Assembly: GCA_036557285.1 (NCBI GenBank)
Contig: DATBHW010000041.1
Coordinates: 16,918-80,917, forward strand
Direction: 5' to 3'
DNA from: Ktedonobacterales bacterium
GTDB lineage: Bacteria > Chloroflexota > Ktedonobacteria > Ktedonobacterales > DATBGS01
Length of the DNA stretch: 64,000 nucleotides
Below are positions 6,939-15,301 of the stretch, in pieces. The notes below the pieces were generated by a model. It was not told where the DNA came from and searched no databases. It saw only the letters and a program-made list of their open reading frames with translations. The translations under genes and the position numbers were made by a program. The stretch's first letter is position 1. Each line of letters opens with the position of its first letter.

Positions 6939-9863
6939 ATGTCGGCGCCGATGAATGGGACAGGCGCGATCAGGTTTATTGATGGCCCGCTGGCCGGTCA
7001 GACCCTCGCGCTCAACAAGCCCCAACTCATGATTGGGCGCGAACCTGGCACTGATATTACGGTAAATAATCCGGCGGTATCGCGCCAGCACGCCAGGCTG
7101 GTCCAGGGACCGACAGGCTGGGTCATTGAAAAGATCAATCCGCAGAACACCGTCCAGGTCAATGGGCGGGACGTGGCACAGTCGCCGCTGCGTCACGGCG
7201 ATACGGTGGCGATTGGCCCGATCACCTTCCAGTTTATGGAACATGCCAGCGTGGCCGCGGGCCACCAGCCGGGCGGCACAGTGGTGAGCGCGCCGCCCCA
7301 GCCGCCCTACCCGGCGGGAAGTATGCAAACCGTTGGAGCCGCTGCGCCCCCCTATCATCCAGGCAGTGGCCCCTCTGGCCCTTCTTATCAGGCGACGCCG
7401 AGCCACCCCAACGCGCCCGGCATTCCGCCGGGCATGCCCTCATTAGAGGTGATCATTCACGAAGGCCGCAACGAAGGCCGCAATCGTTACCCGCTGAACA
7501 AGCCGGTGATCACGATTGGCCGCGACCCCAGCAACGATATTGTCATCCCCGCCGGGGTCGTTTCGCGCCAGCACGCCGAGATCACCCAGCAGGGTAATAT
7601 GTTCCAGATCATTGATAAAGGGAGCGTCAATGGCATCTACAGCCAGGGCCACCCGATCAAGCAGAAACAACTGGCGCATGGCGATCTTTTCCGTATTGGC
7701 GACTTGAACGGCACGCTTGTCACGCTGGTGTTCGACTCCGGCAGCGGCGCGCCGCTCGATCAAGCGCCGCCACCGGCCATGCAGCAGTTCGCCCTGGCGG
7801 GCGCTCCGGCGGTTGTGACCATTGGCCGCGCGCCGGGCAACACCATCCTGCTCAATCACCCGCTGGTTTCGCAGCGCCACGCCGAGCTAGCCCGCGATCC
7901 GCGATCCGGCGTCTATGTTCTGACCGACAAAGGCAGCACCAACGGCACCTATGTCAACGGCAGGCGCATCAGCGGGCGCGTGCGTCTGGACCCCGGCAAC
8001 GAAGTGCGCATTGGTCCCTTCCGCTTTGTCTTCACCGGCACAGAACTAACCCAGCACGACGAAAGCGGCAATATCCGCGTGGACGCCTACGATGTCTTCA
8101 AGGTCGGCGATGTCAGCGGCCTCAAGAAGCTCTTTGGCAGCGGCAAGCCCAACGTCTTGCTCAACCATCTCTCCTTCAGCATTGCGCCGCGCAAATTCGT
8201 GGCGATGGTTGGCGGCTCTGGCGCGGGCAAATCAACGCTGATGGACGCGCTCAACGGTCTGCGCCCGGCGCAGCAAGGGCTGGTCCTCTATAACGGCAAT
8301 GATTACTATCGCCATCTGGCGGCCTTCAGCACGTCGCTGGGCTACGTCCCCCAGGACGACATTATCCACCGCGATCTGACGGTGGAGCGCGCCCTGTACT
8401 ACGCCGCCAAGATGCGCCTGCCCGATGACACCAACAACGCGCAGATTGAGCAGCGCATCAGCGAAGTGCTGGCCGACGTGGAGATGACGCACCGGCGCAA
8501 ACTGCTCATCAGCAAGCTTTCTGGCGGCCAGCGCAAGCGCGTCAGCATCGCCGTCGAATTGTTAGCGCGGCCCAGCGTCTTCTTTCTGGATGAGCCAACA
8601 TCGGGCCTTGATCCGGGGCTGGACCGCAAGATGATGTTCCTGCTGCGGCGGCTGGCGGACCGGGGGCATACGATTGTGCTGGTGACGCACGCCACCAATA
8701 ATATCAGCGCCTGCGATTACGTCTGCTTTCTGGCGCAGGGCGGGCGGCTGGCGTATTTCGGGCCGCCAGACGAAGCCAAGCGGTTCTTTGGCAAGACGGA
8801 CTTTGCCGAAATCTACAGTGAACTGGAACCCAGCGACGACCACCCCAACGCCCCGGCGGAGTGGGAAGGGCGCTTCCGGGGTTCACAGGACTATCAGAAA
8901 TACATTGTCCAGCCCTTGCAGCAATCGCAGGCCGCCACGCGCACCGCGCAGATGCAGCGCACAGCGTCACTGCCGCAGCCCAAACGCGGCGACCCTGTGC
9001 GGCAGTTCCGCTTGCTGGCGGGGCGCTACACCGAACTGCTCAGGAACGACACCGCCAACATGGCGATTCTGCTCTTGCAGGCGCCGATCATTGCCGCGCT
9101 GCTGATCTTCCTGACCAAATCGAATATCTTCGCCAGCCATCTGGGCAATGATATTGACGCGCAGACGCCGCTTTTCATCATGGCCGCCGCTGCCGTCTGG
9201 TTCGGCACCATCAACGCGGCCCGCGAGATCGTCAAGGAAGCGCCCATCTATCGGCGCGAGCGCACCGTCAACCTGGGCCTCTTCCCCTACGTGATGTCCA
9301 AGGTCTGCGTGCTGGGCTTCCTCTGTCTGATTCAGAGCTTCCTGCTGCTCGCCATCGTCGGCCTCAAGAGCGGCTACCCGGATGGGATCATCTTCCCTGC
9401 CTTCGTGGAACTGTATATCTCGCTCATCCTGACCGCGCTGGGCGGCCTGATGATGGGGCTGGCTGTTTCGGCCATCGCGCCCAACACTGACCGCGCTATG
9501 AGCGTGGTGCCGCTCCTGCTGATTCCACAGATCATCTTTGCGGGCAGCACCTTCAAGCTCTCCGGGGCCACAGAGATCATTTCCTACTTCATTGTGACCC
9601 GCTGGGGATTGGAGGCGCTGGGCGACACGGTGCATCTGCACTCGCAGCTTTGTGTGAGTCCGAGAGGCCAGCAGGATGTCTCTTCTGGCGGAGGCTGTCC
9701 CGTTGGGTTTGCCAAAACCAACCCGACGCTGACCACGCCGGATAATTTCTATGGACACGACCTCTCTCATCTCCTGTTTGCCTGGCTCATGCTGATTCTG
9801 CTGACGGTCGCTTTCCTGGCCCTGACCATTTACTTCCAGAGGCGCAAGGACGTGCGGAAATAG
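6939..9863 (+). CDS. Triple-FHA ABC transporter (ABCG-type half transporter)
   Basis: 974 residues from an ATG with GGGAGGAG nine bases upstream; frames starting further upstream lack a ribosome site. Three FHA domains lie at about 10-92, 168-265 and 283-370, each with the GR...SRQHA or SQRHA phosphothreonine-binding pattern, the first two separated by a Pro-rich linker. The ABC ATPase follows: Walker A GGSGAGKST near 424, signature LSGGQRKRVS near 526, Walker B FFLDEPTSGLDPG near 549. From about 707 to the end lies an ABC2-type membrane domain with six hydrophobic helices. The layout resembles mycobacterial Rv1747, whose FHA domains are controlled by Ser/Thr phosphorylation. Control by kinases of this window is a reasonable inference. 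Transported substrate is unknown; lipid or glycolipid is possible. Confidence 0.95.
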   Translation: MSAPMNGTGAIRFIDGPLAGQTLALNKPQLMIGREPGTDITVNNPAVSRQHARLVQGPTGWVIEKINPQNTVQVNGRDVAQSPLRHGDTVAIGPITFQFMEHASVAAGHQPGGTVVSAPPQPPYPAGSMQTVGAAAPPYHPGSGPSGPSYQATPSHPNAPGIPPGMPSLEVIIHEGRNEGRNRYPLNKPVITIGRDPSNDIVIPAGVVSRQHAEITQQGNMFQIIDKGSVNGIYSQGHPIKQKQLAHGDLFRIGDLNGTLVTLVFDSGSGAPLDQAPPPAMQQFALAGAPAVVTIGRAPGNTILLNHPLVSQRHAELARDPRSGVYVLTDKGSTNGTYVNGRRISGRVRLDPGNEVRIGPFRFVFTGTELTQHDESGNIRVDAYDVFKVGDVSGLKKLFGSGKPNVLLNHLSFSIAPRKFVAMVGGSGAGKSTLMDALNGLRPAQQGLVLYNGNDYYRHLAAFSTSLGYVPQDDIIHRDLTVERALYYAAKMRLPDDTNNAQIEQRISEVLADVEMTHRRKLLISKLSGGQRKRVSIAVELLARPSVFFLDEPTSGLDPGLDRKMMFLLRRLADRGHTIVLVTHATNNISACDYVCFLAQGGRLAYFGPPDEAKRFFGKTDFAEIYSELEPSDDHPNAPAEWEGRFRGSQDYQKYIVQPLQQSQAATRTAQMQRTASLPQPKRGDPVRQFRLLAGRYTELLRNDTANMAILLLQAPIIAALLIFLTKSNIFASHLGNDIDAQTPLFIMAAAAVWFGTINAAREIVKEAPIYRRERTVNLGLFPYVMSKVCVLGFLCLIQSFLLLAIVGLKSGYPDGIIFPAFVELYISLILTALGGLMMGLAVSAIAPNTDRAMSVVPLLLIPQIIFAGSTFKLSGATEIISYFIVTRWGLEALGDTVHLHSQLCVSPRGQQDVSSGGGCPVGFAKTNPTLTTPDNFYGHDLSHLLFAWLMLILLTVAFLALTIYFQRRKDVRK

Positions 9864-9875
9864 AGACGATGGCGA

Positions 9876-10913
9876 TCAACTCCAACTGAGTTGATCAATG
9901 AGGTTGACGGCGGCGCGATAGTCGCTGTTGAGGGGGCTGGAACTGGAATTGAGGATCGCCTGCCAGTAGTCCATAAACTGCTTGTGGGCGCGGCGGCGCA
10001 GCGCCAGGCTTTGCAGGGCGCGCTCGGCGGTGCGCGTGTCGCCGGTGTCGCGCGCCGCCCGCATCAGCGCATACGCGGCGATGGGACGCCAGGCGCCGCT
10101 GAGGGGATAGCTCAGCGATTTTTTCAGATGGGCGGTCGCCTCATCCGTCCGGCCCAGCTTATAGCAGGCGATGCCCAGGCCAATATGAATGAAGCCGCGC
10201 CGCTGATATGAAGCATAGGCCAGCGCCTGATCATAGTGTCCAGCGGCTTCTTCCCACGCGCCGCGCGTAAAATCGAGTTCGGCCAGGCCCTGCCACGCGC
10301 CGGGAGCGTAGTGGTCGCGCTCCAGCAGGCGTTGATAGAGCCGACGGGCGCGGTCAAACTGGCGCAAATTGAAATAGGCCGCCGCCAGAATAAGCTGCGG
10401 GCGCAGCGCGCCTGGGCGGCGCTTCACCAGCGGCTCATAGGCGCGCACAATCTCGCGCCATTGGCGCTGATAGTAGAGCCGGAGATACCGCTGGAAGTGC
10501 AGCGGCTCGCCCAGCAGCAGGTAGCTCCCCTGCGACGCCAGATAGGGGGCCAGCAGGACCACGACCAGCAGCCCCAGCGCGCAGGCCACAGAGAAGAAGC
10601 TCTGTTTGGCAAGCAGCATCGGCCAGAGCTGCGCCAACAGCCAGGCGATCAGCGCGATGCCAAGCAGGGCGGCCAGTTCACGCCAGAACGCGCCCACGCC
10701 ATAGTAGGAGCGCCAGTGATCGAACTCCAGTATCAGCACCGACCCCGCCTGAAGGCCGAAAAAGAGGGCAGGCAGCCAGCCCACACCTGAGAAGGGCGCG
10801 TAGGCCAGAACGGGGATGATGGCAGTCAAGAGGTAGCCCAGGCAAAAAAGCCAGGCCAGGCTCATGCTCGCAATAGACAGCGGCTGCATCAGCGCCGCAA
10901 TGAATTTGTTCAT
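9876..10913 (-). CDS. Membrane-anchored TPR protein
   Basis: 345 residues. About four hydrophobic helices fill residues 1-130 (LSIASMSLAWLFCLGYLLTA, FFSVACALGLLVVVLLAPYL). A soluble part with tetratricopeptide-like repeats follows at about 150-320 (LILAAAYFNLRQFDRARRLY, GLGIACYKLGRTDEATAHL). TPRs bind proteins, so it may be a membrane scaffold. Start: ATG at 10913; a GTG two codons upstream is also possible and neither has a strong ribosome site. It is convergent with the FHA-ABC gene, with 12 bp between the stops. A GGTTC-type mobile element sits 41 bp upstream. Confidence 0.8.
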   Translation of the reverse strand: MNKFIAALMQPLSIASMSLAWLFCLGYLLTAIIPVLAYAPFSGVGWLPALFFGLQAGSVLILEFDHWRSYYGVGAFWRELAALLGIALIAWLLAQLWPMLLAKQSFFSVACALGLLVVVLLAPYLASQGSYLLLGEPLHFQRYLRLYYQRQWREIVRAYEPLVKRRPGALRPQLILAAAYFNLRQFDRARRLYQRLLERDHYAPGAWQGLAELDFTRGAWEEAAGHYDQALAYASYQRRGFIHIGLGIACYKLGRTDEATAHLKKSLSYPLSGAWRPIAAYALMRAARDTGDTRTAERALQSLALRRRAHKQFMDYWQAILNSSSSPLNSDYRAAVNLIDQLSWS

Positions 10914-10953
10914 ATCCACCCAGGCCAGACAATCTCACTTGCTTCAGCAGATG

Positions 10954-11079
10954 GATTCCACCAAACAGGAGGTGTTGACAAGCGAGGCATGTTACTTGTA
11001 GCGCCGCCTTCCAGGCGGCCAGCGTTGAGCCGCCTGGAAGGCGGCGCTACAAGTGGCACTCTCCGATAGTTGGTGGAAC
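10954..11079 (+). mobile_element. GGTTC-ended MITE-like element, copy 1 (126 bp)
   Basis: Left end GATTCCACCAA, right end TTGGTGGAAC, flanked by a perfect 9-bp direct repeat CAGCAGATG (10945-10953 and 11080-11088), the expected target-site duplication. Inside are the left-end core GAGGTGTTGACAAGCGAGGC, ACTTGTAGCGCCGCC and a GCCGCC/GGCGGC hairpin. No coding capacity, so transposase must act in trans. This is the smallest copy, with one hairpin unit. Confidence 0.88.
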
Positions 11080-11149
11080 CAGCAGATGCGCGCTGCGCAA
11101 GCTGCGCCGTTGTACCTGGTATTATAACATGCCCAGCATGGGGGAGCGG

Positions 11150-11325
11150 ACACCTGTACCGCCGCTGTCCCTGGCGGGCGCGGCGTCTGTACTTGTAGCG
11201 CCGCCTTCCAGGCGGCTAGCCGCTGCGGCTGGGCGAACGGTTGCCCTGGAGCGCGAACGTTCCGGTAGCCCGACGATGAGCCGCCTGGAAGGCGGCGGTA
11301 CAGGTGGCCGCCTGTAGCGCCGCCG
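11150..11325. repeat. Array of GC-rich hairpin repeat modules
   Basis: ACCTGTACCGCCGCTGTCCC, ACTTGTAGCGCCGCC, GCCGCCTGGAAGGCGGCGGT and CTGTAGCGCCGCC units between mobile element copy 1 and the nickel permease stop. No terminal GGTTC ends were found. The rest of 11089-11357 shows no gene. Confidence 0.65.
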
Positions 11326-11357
11326 CGCTGCATCATTCGCCCATGCGAGGATACTCG

Positions 11358-12452
11358 CTAGTCGCCCGCAGCGGTGGGCGCTGCTGTCCTGATCACCTCA
11401 AGATCATCGTATTTCTTGACGCGGTAGATAATTGTCGAGATGCCCCAACTGACCAGGAAGATCACGATGATCGCCGCGCCAACCGTCCCAAAGTTATCGT
11501 CGAGATCACTGACGAAATCCCAAAACCCACCAGAGAGACTGAGCTGGCCGCTGATGATGCTCAGCGTCTCCAGCGCGCCCACCACCAGAGCCACCAGGAC
11601 GGAGATCAAGGTGATGGACATATTGTAGAACAGTTTGCGAATGGGTTTGACGAAGGCCCAGCCATACGCGCCCAGCATCAGCACCCCATCAGTGGTATCG
11701 GCCAGGCTCATCCCGGCGGTAAAGAGCAGCGGCAGCAGCAGCACTATATAGAATGGCACATGCTGGGTGGCAAACGCGCCCGCCGAAGCCAGCAGCGCGA
11801 TCTCGGTGGCGGTATCAAAGCCCAGGCCAAAGAGGAAGCCCACGGGATACATCTTCCAGCTTTTGTCAATGGTCTTGAAGACCGGGCGAAAGATGCGCGC
11901 AAAGAAGCCGCGCTTATTTAGATACTCATCAACATCTTCCTCGCTGTAGCTGCTGCCGCGTGTGACACTGCGGAAGGTCTGGAAGATCTGCGCCAGGATG
12001 ATGATGTTGATGACCGCAATGGCGAACAGGAACAGCGCCGAGACGCTGGTACCAATCAGGCCACCGTAGGTCTTCAGCGGCGAGTCATCATTGGCGAGAT
12101 TGCCGGAAACGTAGGCAGAGCCAGCGGCAATGAGGGCGGCCATGATGAAAACCACCGAGGAATGCCCAAGCGAGAAGAAAAACCCAACGGCTACCGGCTT
12201 CTTTTTCTCTTGCATCAGCTTGCGGGTCACGTTGTCTATGGCTGAGATATGATCGGCGTCTACTGCATGACGCAGGCCAAAACCGTAGGCCGCTGCTGCC
12301 ACTGGCAGGAGCAAAGGATAGGTGATTGAGGATAGAAGGGTAATGACCCACAACGCGATATTGACCGCGATCAGCGCGGCGTAAATCCCAATCACCTTGG
12401 CCCGCAAGCCAGGGGTTTCATCGCTTAAGACCCGTCTGAAGTTCGCAAGCAT
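11358..12452 (-). CDS. NiCoT-family nickel/cobalt permease (HoxN/NixA type)
   Basis: 364 residues with eight or so membrane helices. The signature RHAVDADHI at residues 61-69 in the second helix is the metal-binding motif of the NiCoT family, and FFSLGHSSVV and LGFDTATEI are the other two diagnostic motifs. It takes up Ni2+ or Co2+ across the cytoplasmic membrane. CTTGGAGGTT stands directly before the ATG. No hydrogenase, urease or cobalamin gene is visible nearby, so the dependent enzyme is outside the window. The 5' region has paired TTACGTATTC repeats that may be a metal-responsive control site. Confidence 0.96.
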   Translation of the reverse strand: MLANFRRVLSDETPGLRAKVIGIYAALIAVNIALWVITLLSSITYPLLLPVAAAAYGFGLRHAVDADHISAIDNVTRKLMQEKKKPVAVGFFFSLGHSSVVFIMAALIAAGSAYVSGNLANDDSPLKTYGGLIGTSVSALFLFAIAVINIIILAQIFQTFRSVTRGSSYSEEDVDEYLNKRGFFARIFRPVFKTIDKSWKMYPVGFLFGLGFDTATEIALLASAGAFATQHVPFYIVLLLPLLFTAGMSLADTTDGVLMLGAYGWAFVKPIRKLFYNMSITLISVLVALVVGALETLSIISGQLSLSGGFWDFVSDLDDNFGTVGAAIIVIFLVSWGISTIIYRVKKYDDLEVIRTAAPTAAGD

Positions 12453-12531
12453 GCCATAACCTCCAAGGAGCGCGGAACGCCTCTACAAGATGCCAGTGGT
12501 CGTCCTGCTGCGTTGGGCAGGGCGGCCCTTC

Positions 12532-12578
12532 TTACGTATTCCTTCTTTCTTCTTCTTAGTGTTCTTTGTTACGTATTC
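12532..12578 (-). promoter_or_regulatory. Direct repeats upstream of the nickel permease
   Basis: TTACGTATTC occurs at 12532-12541 and 12569-12578, 37 bp apart, 80-126 bp upstream of the permease start, in a strikingly pyrimidine-rich strand. A metal regulator site is conceivable. It does not match the NikR consensus I know. Confidence 0.35.
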
Positions 12579-12678
12579 TTTCTTACACACCTAACCGCAT
12601 TCGGAAACCAATTTCTCCAATAGGAGGTACACGCAACTCAACAAAAGAAGATTACCGGATAATTCCTAAAAAGTCAAG

Positions 12679-12704
12679 ATTGCAATTGCAATTAGTTGCA
12701 ATTA
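12679..12704. promoter_or_regulatory. Palindromic TTGCAAT operator-like site
   Basis: ATTGCAATTGCAAT (12679-12692) is a perfect 14-bp palindrome, followed by another TTGCAATTA at 12696-12704. It stands between the divergent nickel permease and the small zinc-ribbon gene, about 95 bp before the latter. Probable repressor site; regulator unknown. Confidence 0.4.
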
Positions 12705-12797
12705 GAGTGGTATCTCTGCTGGCACGAAACATGCAGTCGGGCATCATCAGGAGAATAACTCCAGGGAACGCTGCCAGGCACAAAGGAGGGCGCATGA

Positions 12798-13058
12798 GTG
12801 AGCGACATACACGCCAATGAGGTCGAATCTGGATTCCAGGCGCTGGCCGCAGTGATAGGCCGCGAATCGAGTAAGCTCCATCGGGTCATGGCGGCATCGA
12901 ATTTTCAGCCGGTGGCTGATTCGGATGTTGTGCCGGTGCGGCGCTGTCTGCGGTGTCGGGATGGCGGTTTACGCACCGTTGGCTATCTGCGCGGCAGCAT
13001 CACCGCGCACCCTGTCTTTGCCTGTGATACCTGCGGTGAAGTGGTTCTGAACGGATGA
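12798..13058 (+). CDS. Small zinc-ribbon protein, unknown function
   Basis: 86 residues from a GTG that lies seven bases after AAAGGAGGG. An ATG four bases earlier opens a different frame that stops after eight codons, so the GTG is preferred. The C-terminal half has the metal-site pattern CLRC...CDTC (roughly residues 50-80), a typical small zinc ribbon. The N-terminal half (ESGFQALAAVIGRESSKLHR) is a plain helix. No signal or membrane segment. It may bind nucleic acid or act as a regulator; there is no firm evidence. Confidence 0.65.
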   Translation: MSDIHANEVESGFQALAAVIGRESSKLHRVMAASNFQPVADSDVVPVRRCLRCRDGGLRTVGYLRGSITAHPVFACDTCGEVVLNG

Positions 13059-13089
13059 TCTCTTCTGGCAGAAAAGCGTACTATTGGTC

Positions 13090-13118
13090 TTGACCAGAAG
13101 CTATCGCTATGGTACACT
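13090..13118 (+). promoter_or_regulatory. Sigma70-type promoter
   Basis: TTGACC at 13090-13095, 17-bp spacer, TACACT at 13113-13118, about 90 bp before the hypothetical gene at 13212. Confidence 0.65.
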
Positions 13119-13211
13119 TCTTCATTGGGGGCAGAAACGCCGTATCTCATGTGCACAATGGACAGCGGGGTCCATGTGATAAATGTTGCCCAAACGAGTT
13201 AGGGAGGGGTC

Positions 13212-13508
13212 ATGCGAACCACGTTCACCTACGAGAGCATCTTGAGCGCTGTTGGCCGGGTGCTAGATGAATCCGGCGTAAGGGGTATTGCCATTCGTGA
13301 AGCTGACGGCGGATTAATCATCGAAGGGAAGAACGCTGCCGGGGAACCTCAGTTCCACCTGCACTATCGTGTTGGAGACGTGTACGATCTGGTGACACGC
13401 GGCGAGGCAACGGAGAGACTCTCCTCTGTGAGGGACGAGACTGAGGCCGAGACGCTGCACCGCTTCCTCGCAGAACACCAACGCGAATTGATAGGCGCTT
13501 CTCGTTAA
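13212..13508 (+). CDS. Hypothetical protein of 98 residues
   Basis: Good ribosome site (AGGGAGGGG before ATG), own promoter and terminator, so a real single-gene unit. The sequence is mixed alpha/beta, soluble, with a strand pattern GIAIREADGGLIIEG and an acidic C-terminal helix (ETEAETLHRFLAEHQRELI). No cysteine cluster, signal or recognisable domain. Family not recognised. Confidence 0.7.
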   Translation: MRTTFTYESILSAVGRVLDESGVRGIAIREADGGLIIEGKNAAGEPQFHLHYRVGDVYDLVTRGEATERLSSVRDETEAETLHRFLAEHQRELIGASR

Positions 13509-13548
13509 CCCTACCGTCCTGGCATGGCGCCAGGGTACAGCGACACAC

Positions 13549-13578
13549 GGGGCCTGTTAGCAGGCTCCTCTTTTTTTT
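13549..13578. terminator. Intrinsic terminator
   Basis: GGGGCCTG-TTAG-CAGGCTCC hairpin followed by TC and eight T residues. It ends the gene at 13212-13508; the convergent HxlR gene ends 40 bp further. Confidence 0.85.
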
Positions 13579-13618
13579 GCCGCTTCTCCTGCCCTCCAGA
13601 GCGCCGGACTTCCTGGCG

Positions 13619-13990
13619 CTAATCGTCGCAGACCAGCCAGCGGCGGCCATAGGTGCGCATCGTTTCGATGAGCGCGACCAGGTCTTGCCCTTTGTCGGTG
13701 AGCGTATATTCGACTTTGGGAGGGACTTCGGCGAAGGTCTGGCGCGTGATGATGCCTTCATGCTCCAGCGACCACAGGCGTTCCGAGAGCGTCTTGGGAC
13801 TGATGCCGTGGAGTGATCGCTCCAACTGGCTAAAACGCTTCGTGCCAGTGGCAAGATCACGGATAATCAGCAGGGTCCATTTCCCACTAATGATCTCGGC
13901 AGTGCGGGCCACCGGGCAGATGTCATCGAGAGGCGGGGAGACAGATTCATTCAATTGAGATTCAGAGGTCAACGGCCCAGACGATTTCAT
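13619..13990 (-). CDS. HxlR-family winged-helix transcriptional regulator
   Basis: 123 residues. After a 24-residue leader comes the family signature: CPVARTAEIISGKWTLLIIR, then LATGTKRFSQLERSLHGISP (recognition region), KTLSERLWSLEHEGII and the wing with VEYTLTDKGQDL. HxlR proteins are dimeric DNA-binding regulators that often respond to reactive electrophiles through an N-terminal Cys, and a Cys is present here at about residue 25. Its target is usually the adjacent divergent gene, but on this side there is only a mobile-element-split gene remnant, so the target may have been lost. Confidence 0.93.
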   Translation of the reverse strand: MKSSGPLTSESQLNESVSPPLDDICPVARTAEIISGKWTLLIIRDLATGTKRFSQLERSLHGISPKTLSERLWSLEHEGIITRQTFAEVPPKVEYTLTDKGQDLVALIETMRTYGRRWLVCDD

Positions 13991-14067
13991 AATGATCCGG
14001 CCTTTATTTCAGACGCTAGCGGGCGACAGCAAACGCCCTCACTTCCTTTACCAACTATATCATAGCT

Positions 14068-14108
14068 GCTACAGAAAGTAAAGTGGGCCTGCTCACTCTT
14101 TCTGTAGC
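14068..14108. promoter_or_regulatory. Inverted repeat upstream of the HxlR gene
   Basis: GCTACAGAAAG (14068-14078) and CTTTCTGTAGC (14098-14108) are perfect inverted copies with a 19-bp spacer. It may be the HxlR operator or a hairpin at the end of the small split reading frame, whose last codons it covers. No T-run. Confidence 0.4.
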
Positions 14109-14510
14109 ACACGCGCCATTTCCACCAACCGGGCGATCATCTCTTTCTCCAGAAGAGCTAGCACAAAAGGGTTCTCCCAAATCTGAGATGTTGGCAAGCG
14201 AGGCGTGTTACTGGGAGCGCCGCCTCCCTTCGGGAAGGGCTTCGCCAGAGCCGCTTGACCGCGCTGGGCGCGGCCATTCTCGCTCCCGTTGGTCGCTCGC
14301 GCGTCACTGCCGCTTGCCTCGGCTGGGCCTCGGCAGTCTCGCTCCCGTTGGTCGCTCGCGCGTCCCTTCTTGGCGGCCAGCGTTGGCCTGCTGGTCCGCT
14401 GGCCTGGAGGGTGAACGCTCGCCAGGGCGCAGCGTTGGCCGCCTGGAAGGCGGCGCTACCAGTGACCCCGATCATTGGTGGAACCGCACAAAAGGGGGAA
14501 CCGGAGTCAT
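14093..14510 (-). pseudogene. Small reading frame split by a mobile element
   Basis: Removing the element (14170-14485) and one 9-bp duplication restores a continuous 30-codon frame from ATG at 14510 to TGA at 14093-14095, with a product starting MTPVPPFVLALLEKE and ending ARVLQKE. This amphipathic helical end looks like the tail of a regulator or a small peptide. The frame crosses the junction without stop or shift, so insertion into a coding stretch is likely. Whether the original gene was longer upstream is unclear: an in-frame stop lies 24 bases before the ATG. Confidence 0.5.
14170..14485 (+). mobile_element. GGTTC-ended MITE-like element, copy 2 (316 bp)
   Basis: Left end GGTTCTCCCAAATCTGAG, right end ATTGGTGGAACC, perfect 9-bp target duplication GCACAAAAG (14161-14169 and 14486-14494). 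The interior holds hairpin modules plus two copies of CTCGCTCCCGTTGGTCGCTC. Apparent frames through it are repeat sequence, not genes. Confidence 0.9.
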
Positions 14511-14630
14511 TGTTGAGGATTTATTAGAATAACCTTAACGTTGGCTGAGACTTCTCACAGAGAGCGCGTAAAATCTTGAAGAGTGCGCCGCCGCAGGGGT
14601 ACGCTGTGTGTAGTCAGGAGGTGATTACCC

Positions 14631-15236
14631 ATGCGCCAGCATGCCACGATACATCAGGAGGCAGCGCGCGCTGCCCAGCGCAGCAGCGGGGAACTCTTTG
14701 AGCAGGTGATGCGCGAACAAAGCGCGCCACTCTTTCACTATATCTCTCGTTTCGTGAACGATTACGACGCTGCCAGCGACATCTGCCAGCAAGTGTTTAT
14801 CCAGTTGTATACCTTTCTCCCCAGTTTGCGCACCGACCGGCCACTGACCGCCTGGCTTTTTCATGTGGCCCGCAATTACTGTATTGATGAAGCGCGCCGC
14901 AAGCGGGCCATCTGCTTTTCTGAGCTTGAGGGTGATGCCTGGCATCGGGCGGATGAGGAGGAGCTTTCGCTGCTCCATTTGCTCCCCGATCTGTGTCCCA
15001 CTCCCGCTGAAGAGACCGAGCAGCACGATCTACAGCAGTGTCTCTGCGAGGCGATCCGCGCGCTGCCTCCCAAGTTTCGCGCCGTCGTCTCGCTCCGCTA
15101 CACGGCAGACATGAGCTATGCCGAGATTGGCGCAAGGCTGCATATCCCTCCGTCTACGGCAAAAACCTATTTTCAACGCGCCAAGCCGCTGCTGCGCAGG
15201 CTGCTGATGGGGCAGGGGATCAGCGCCGTCGCCTGA
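14631..15236 (+). CDS. ECF-type RNA polymerase sigma factor
   Basis: 201 residues with CAGGAGGTGATTACCC before the ATG. Region 2 is at about 25-95 (LFHYISRFVNDYDAASDICQ, then TAWLFHVARNYCIDEARRK for -10 recognition). Region 4 is at about 135-195 (ALPPKFRAVVSLRYTADMSY, AEIGARLHIPPSTAKTYFQR, the -35 helix-turn-helix). A Cys-containing acidic linker joins them. No anti-sigma gene is adjacent on either side, so control must be elsewhere or transcriptional. Mobile element copy 2 lies 146 bp upstream. Confidence 0.94.
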   Translation: MRQHATIHQEAARAAQRSSGELFEQVMREQSAPLFHYISRFVNDYDAASDICQQVFIQLYTFLPSLRTDRPLTAWLFHVARNYCIDEARRKRAICFSELEGDAWHRADEEELSLLHLLPDLCPTPAEETEQHDLQQCLCEAIRALPPKFRAVVSLRYTADMSYAEIGARLHIPPSTAKTYFQRAKPLLRRLLMGQGISAVA

Positions 15237-15301
15237 AAGGGCGCTAGCCAGTCCCAGGGATTTCAGCTATACTGGGTTCATCCGAAACGATGGGAGATTC
15301 T

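Noticed and set aside
12566..12820. 84-codon plus-strand frame before the zinc-ribbon gene
   Set aside because: No ribosome site; crosses the operator-like palindrome and the ribosome site of the GTG-started gene.
14083..14532. Frames through 14170-14485, for example one of 149 codons
   Set aside because: They lie in mobile element copy 2; repeat sequence with target duplications, not genes.
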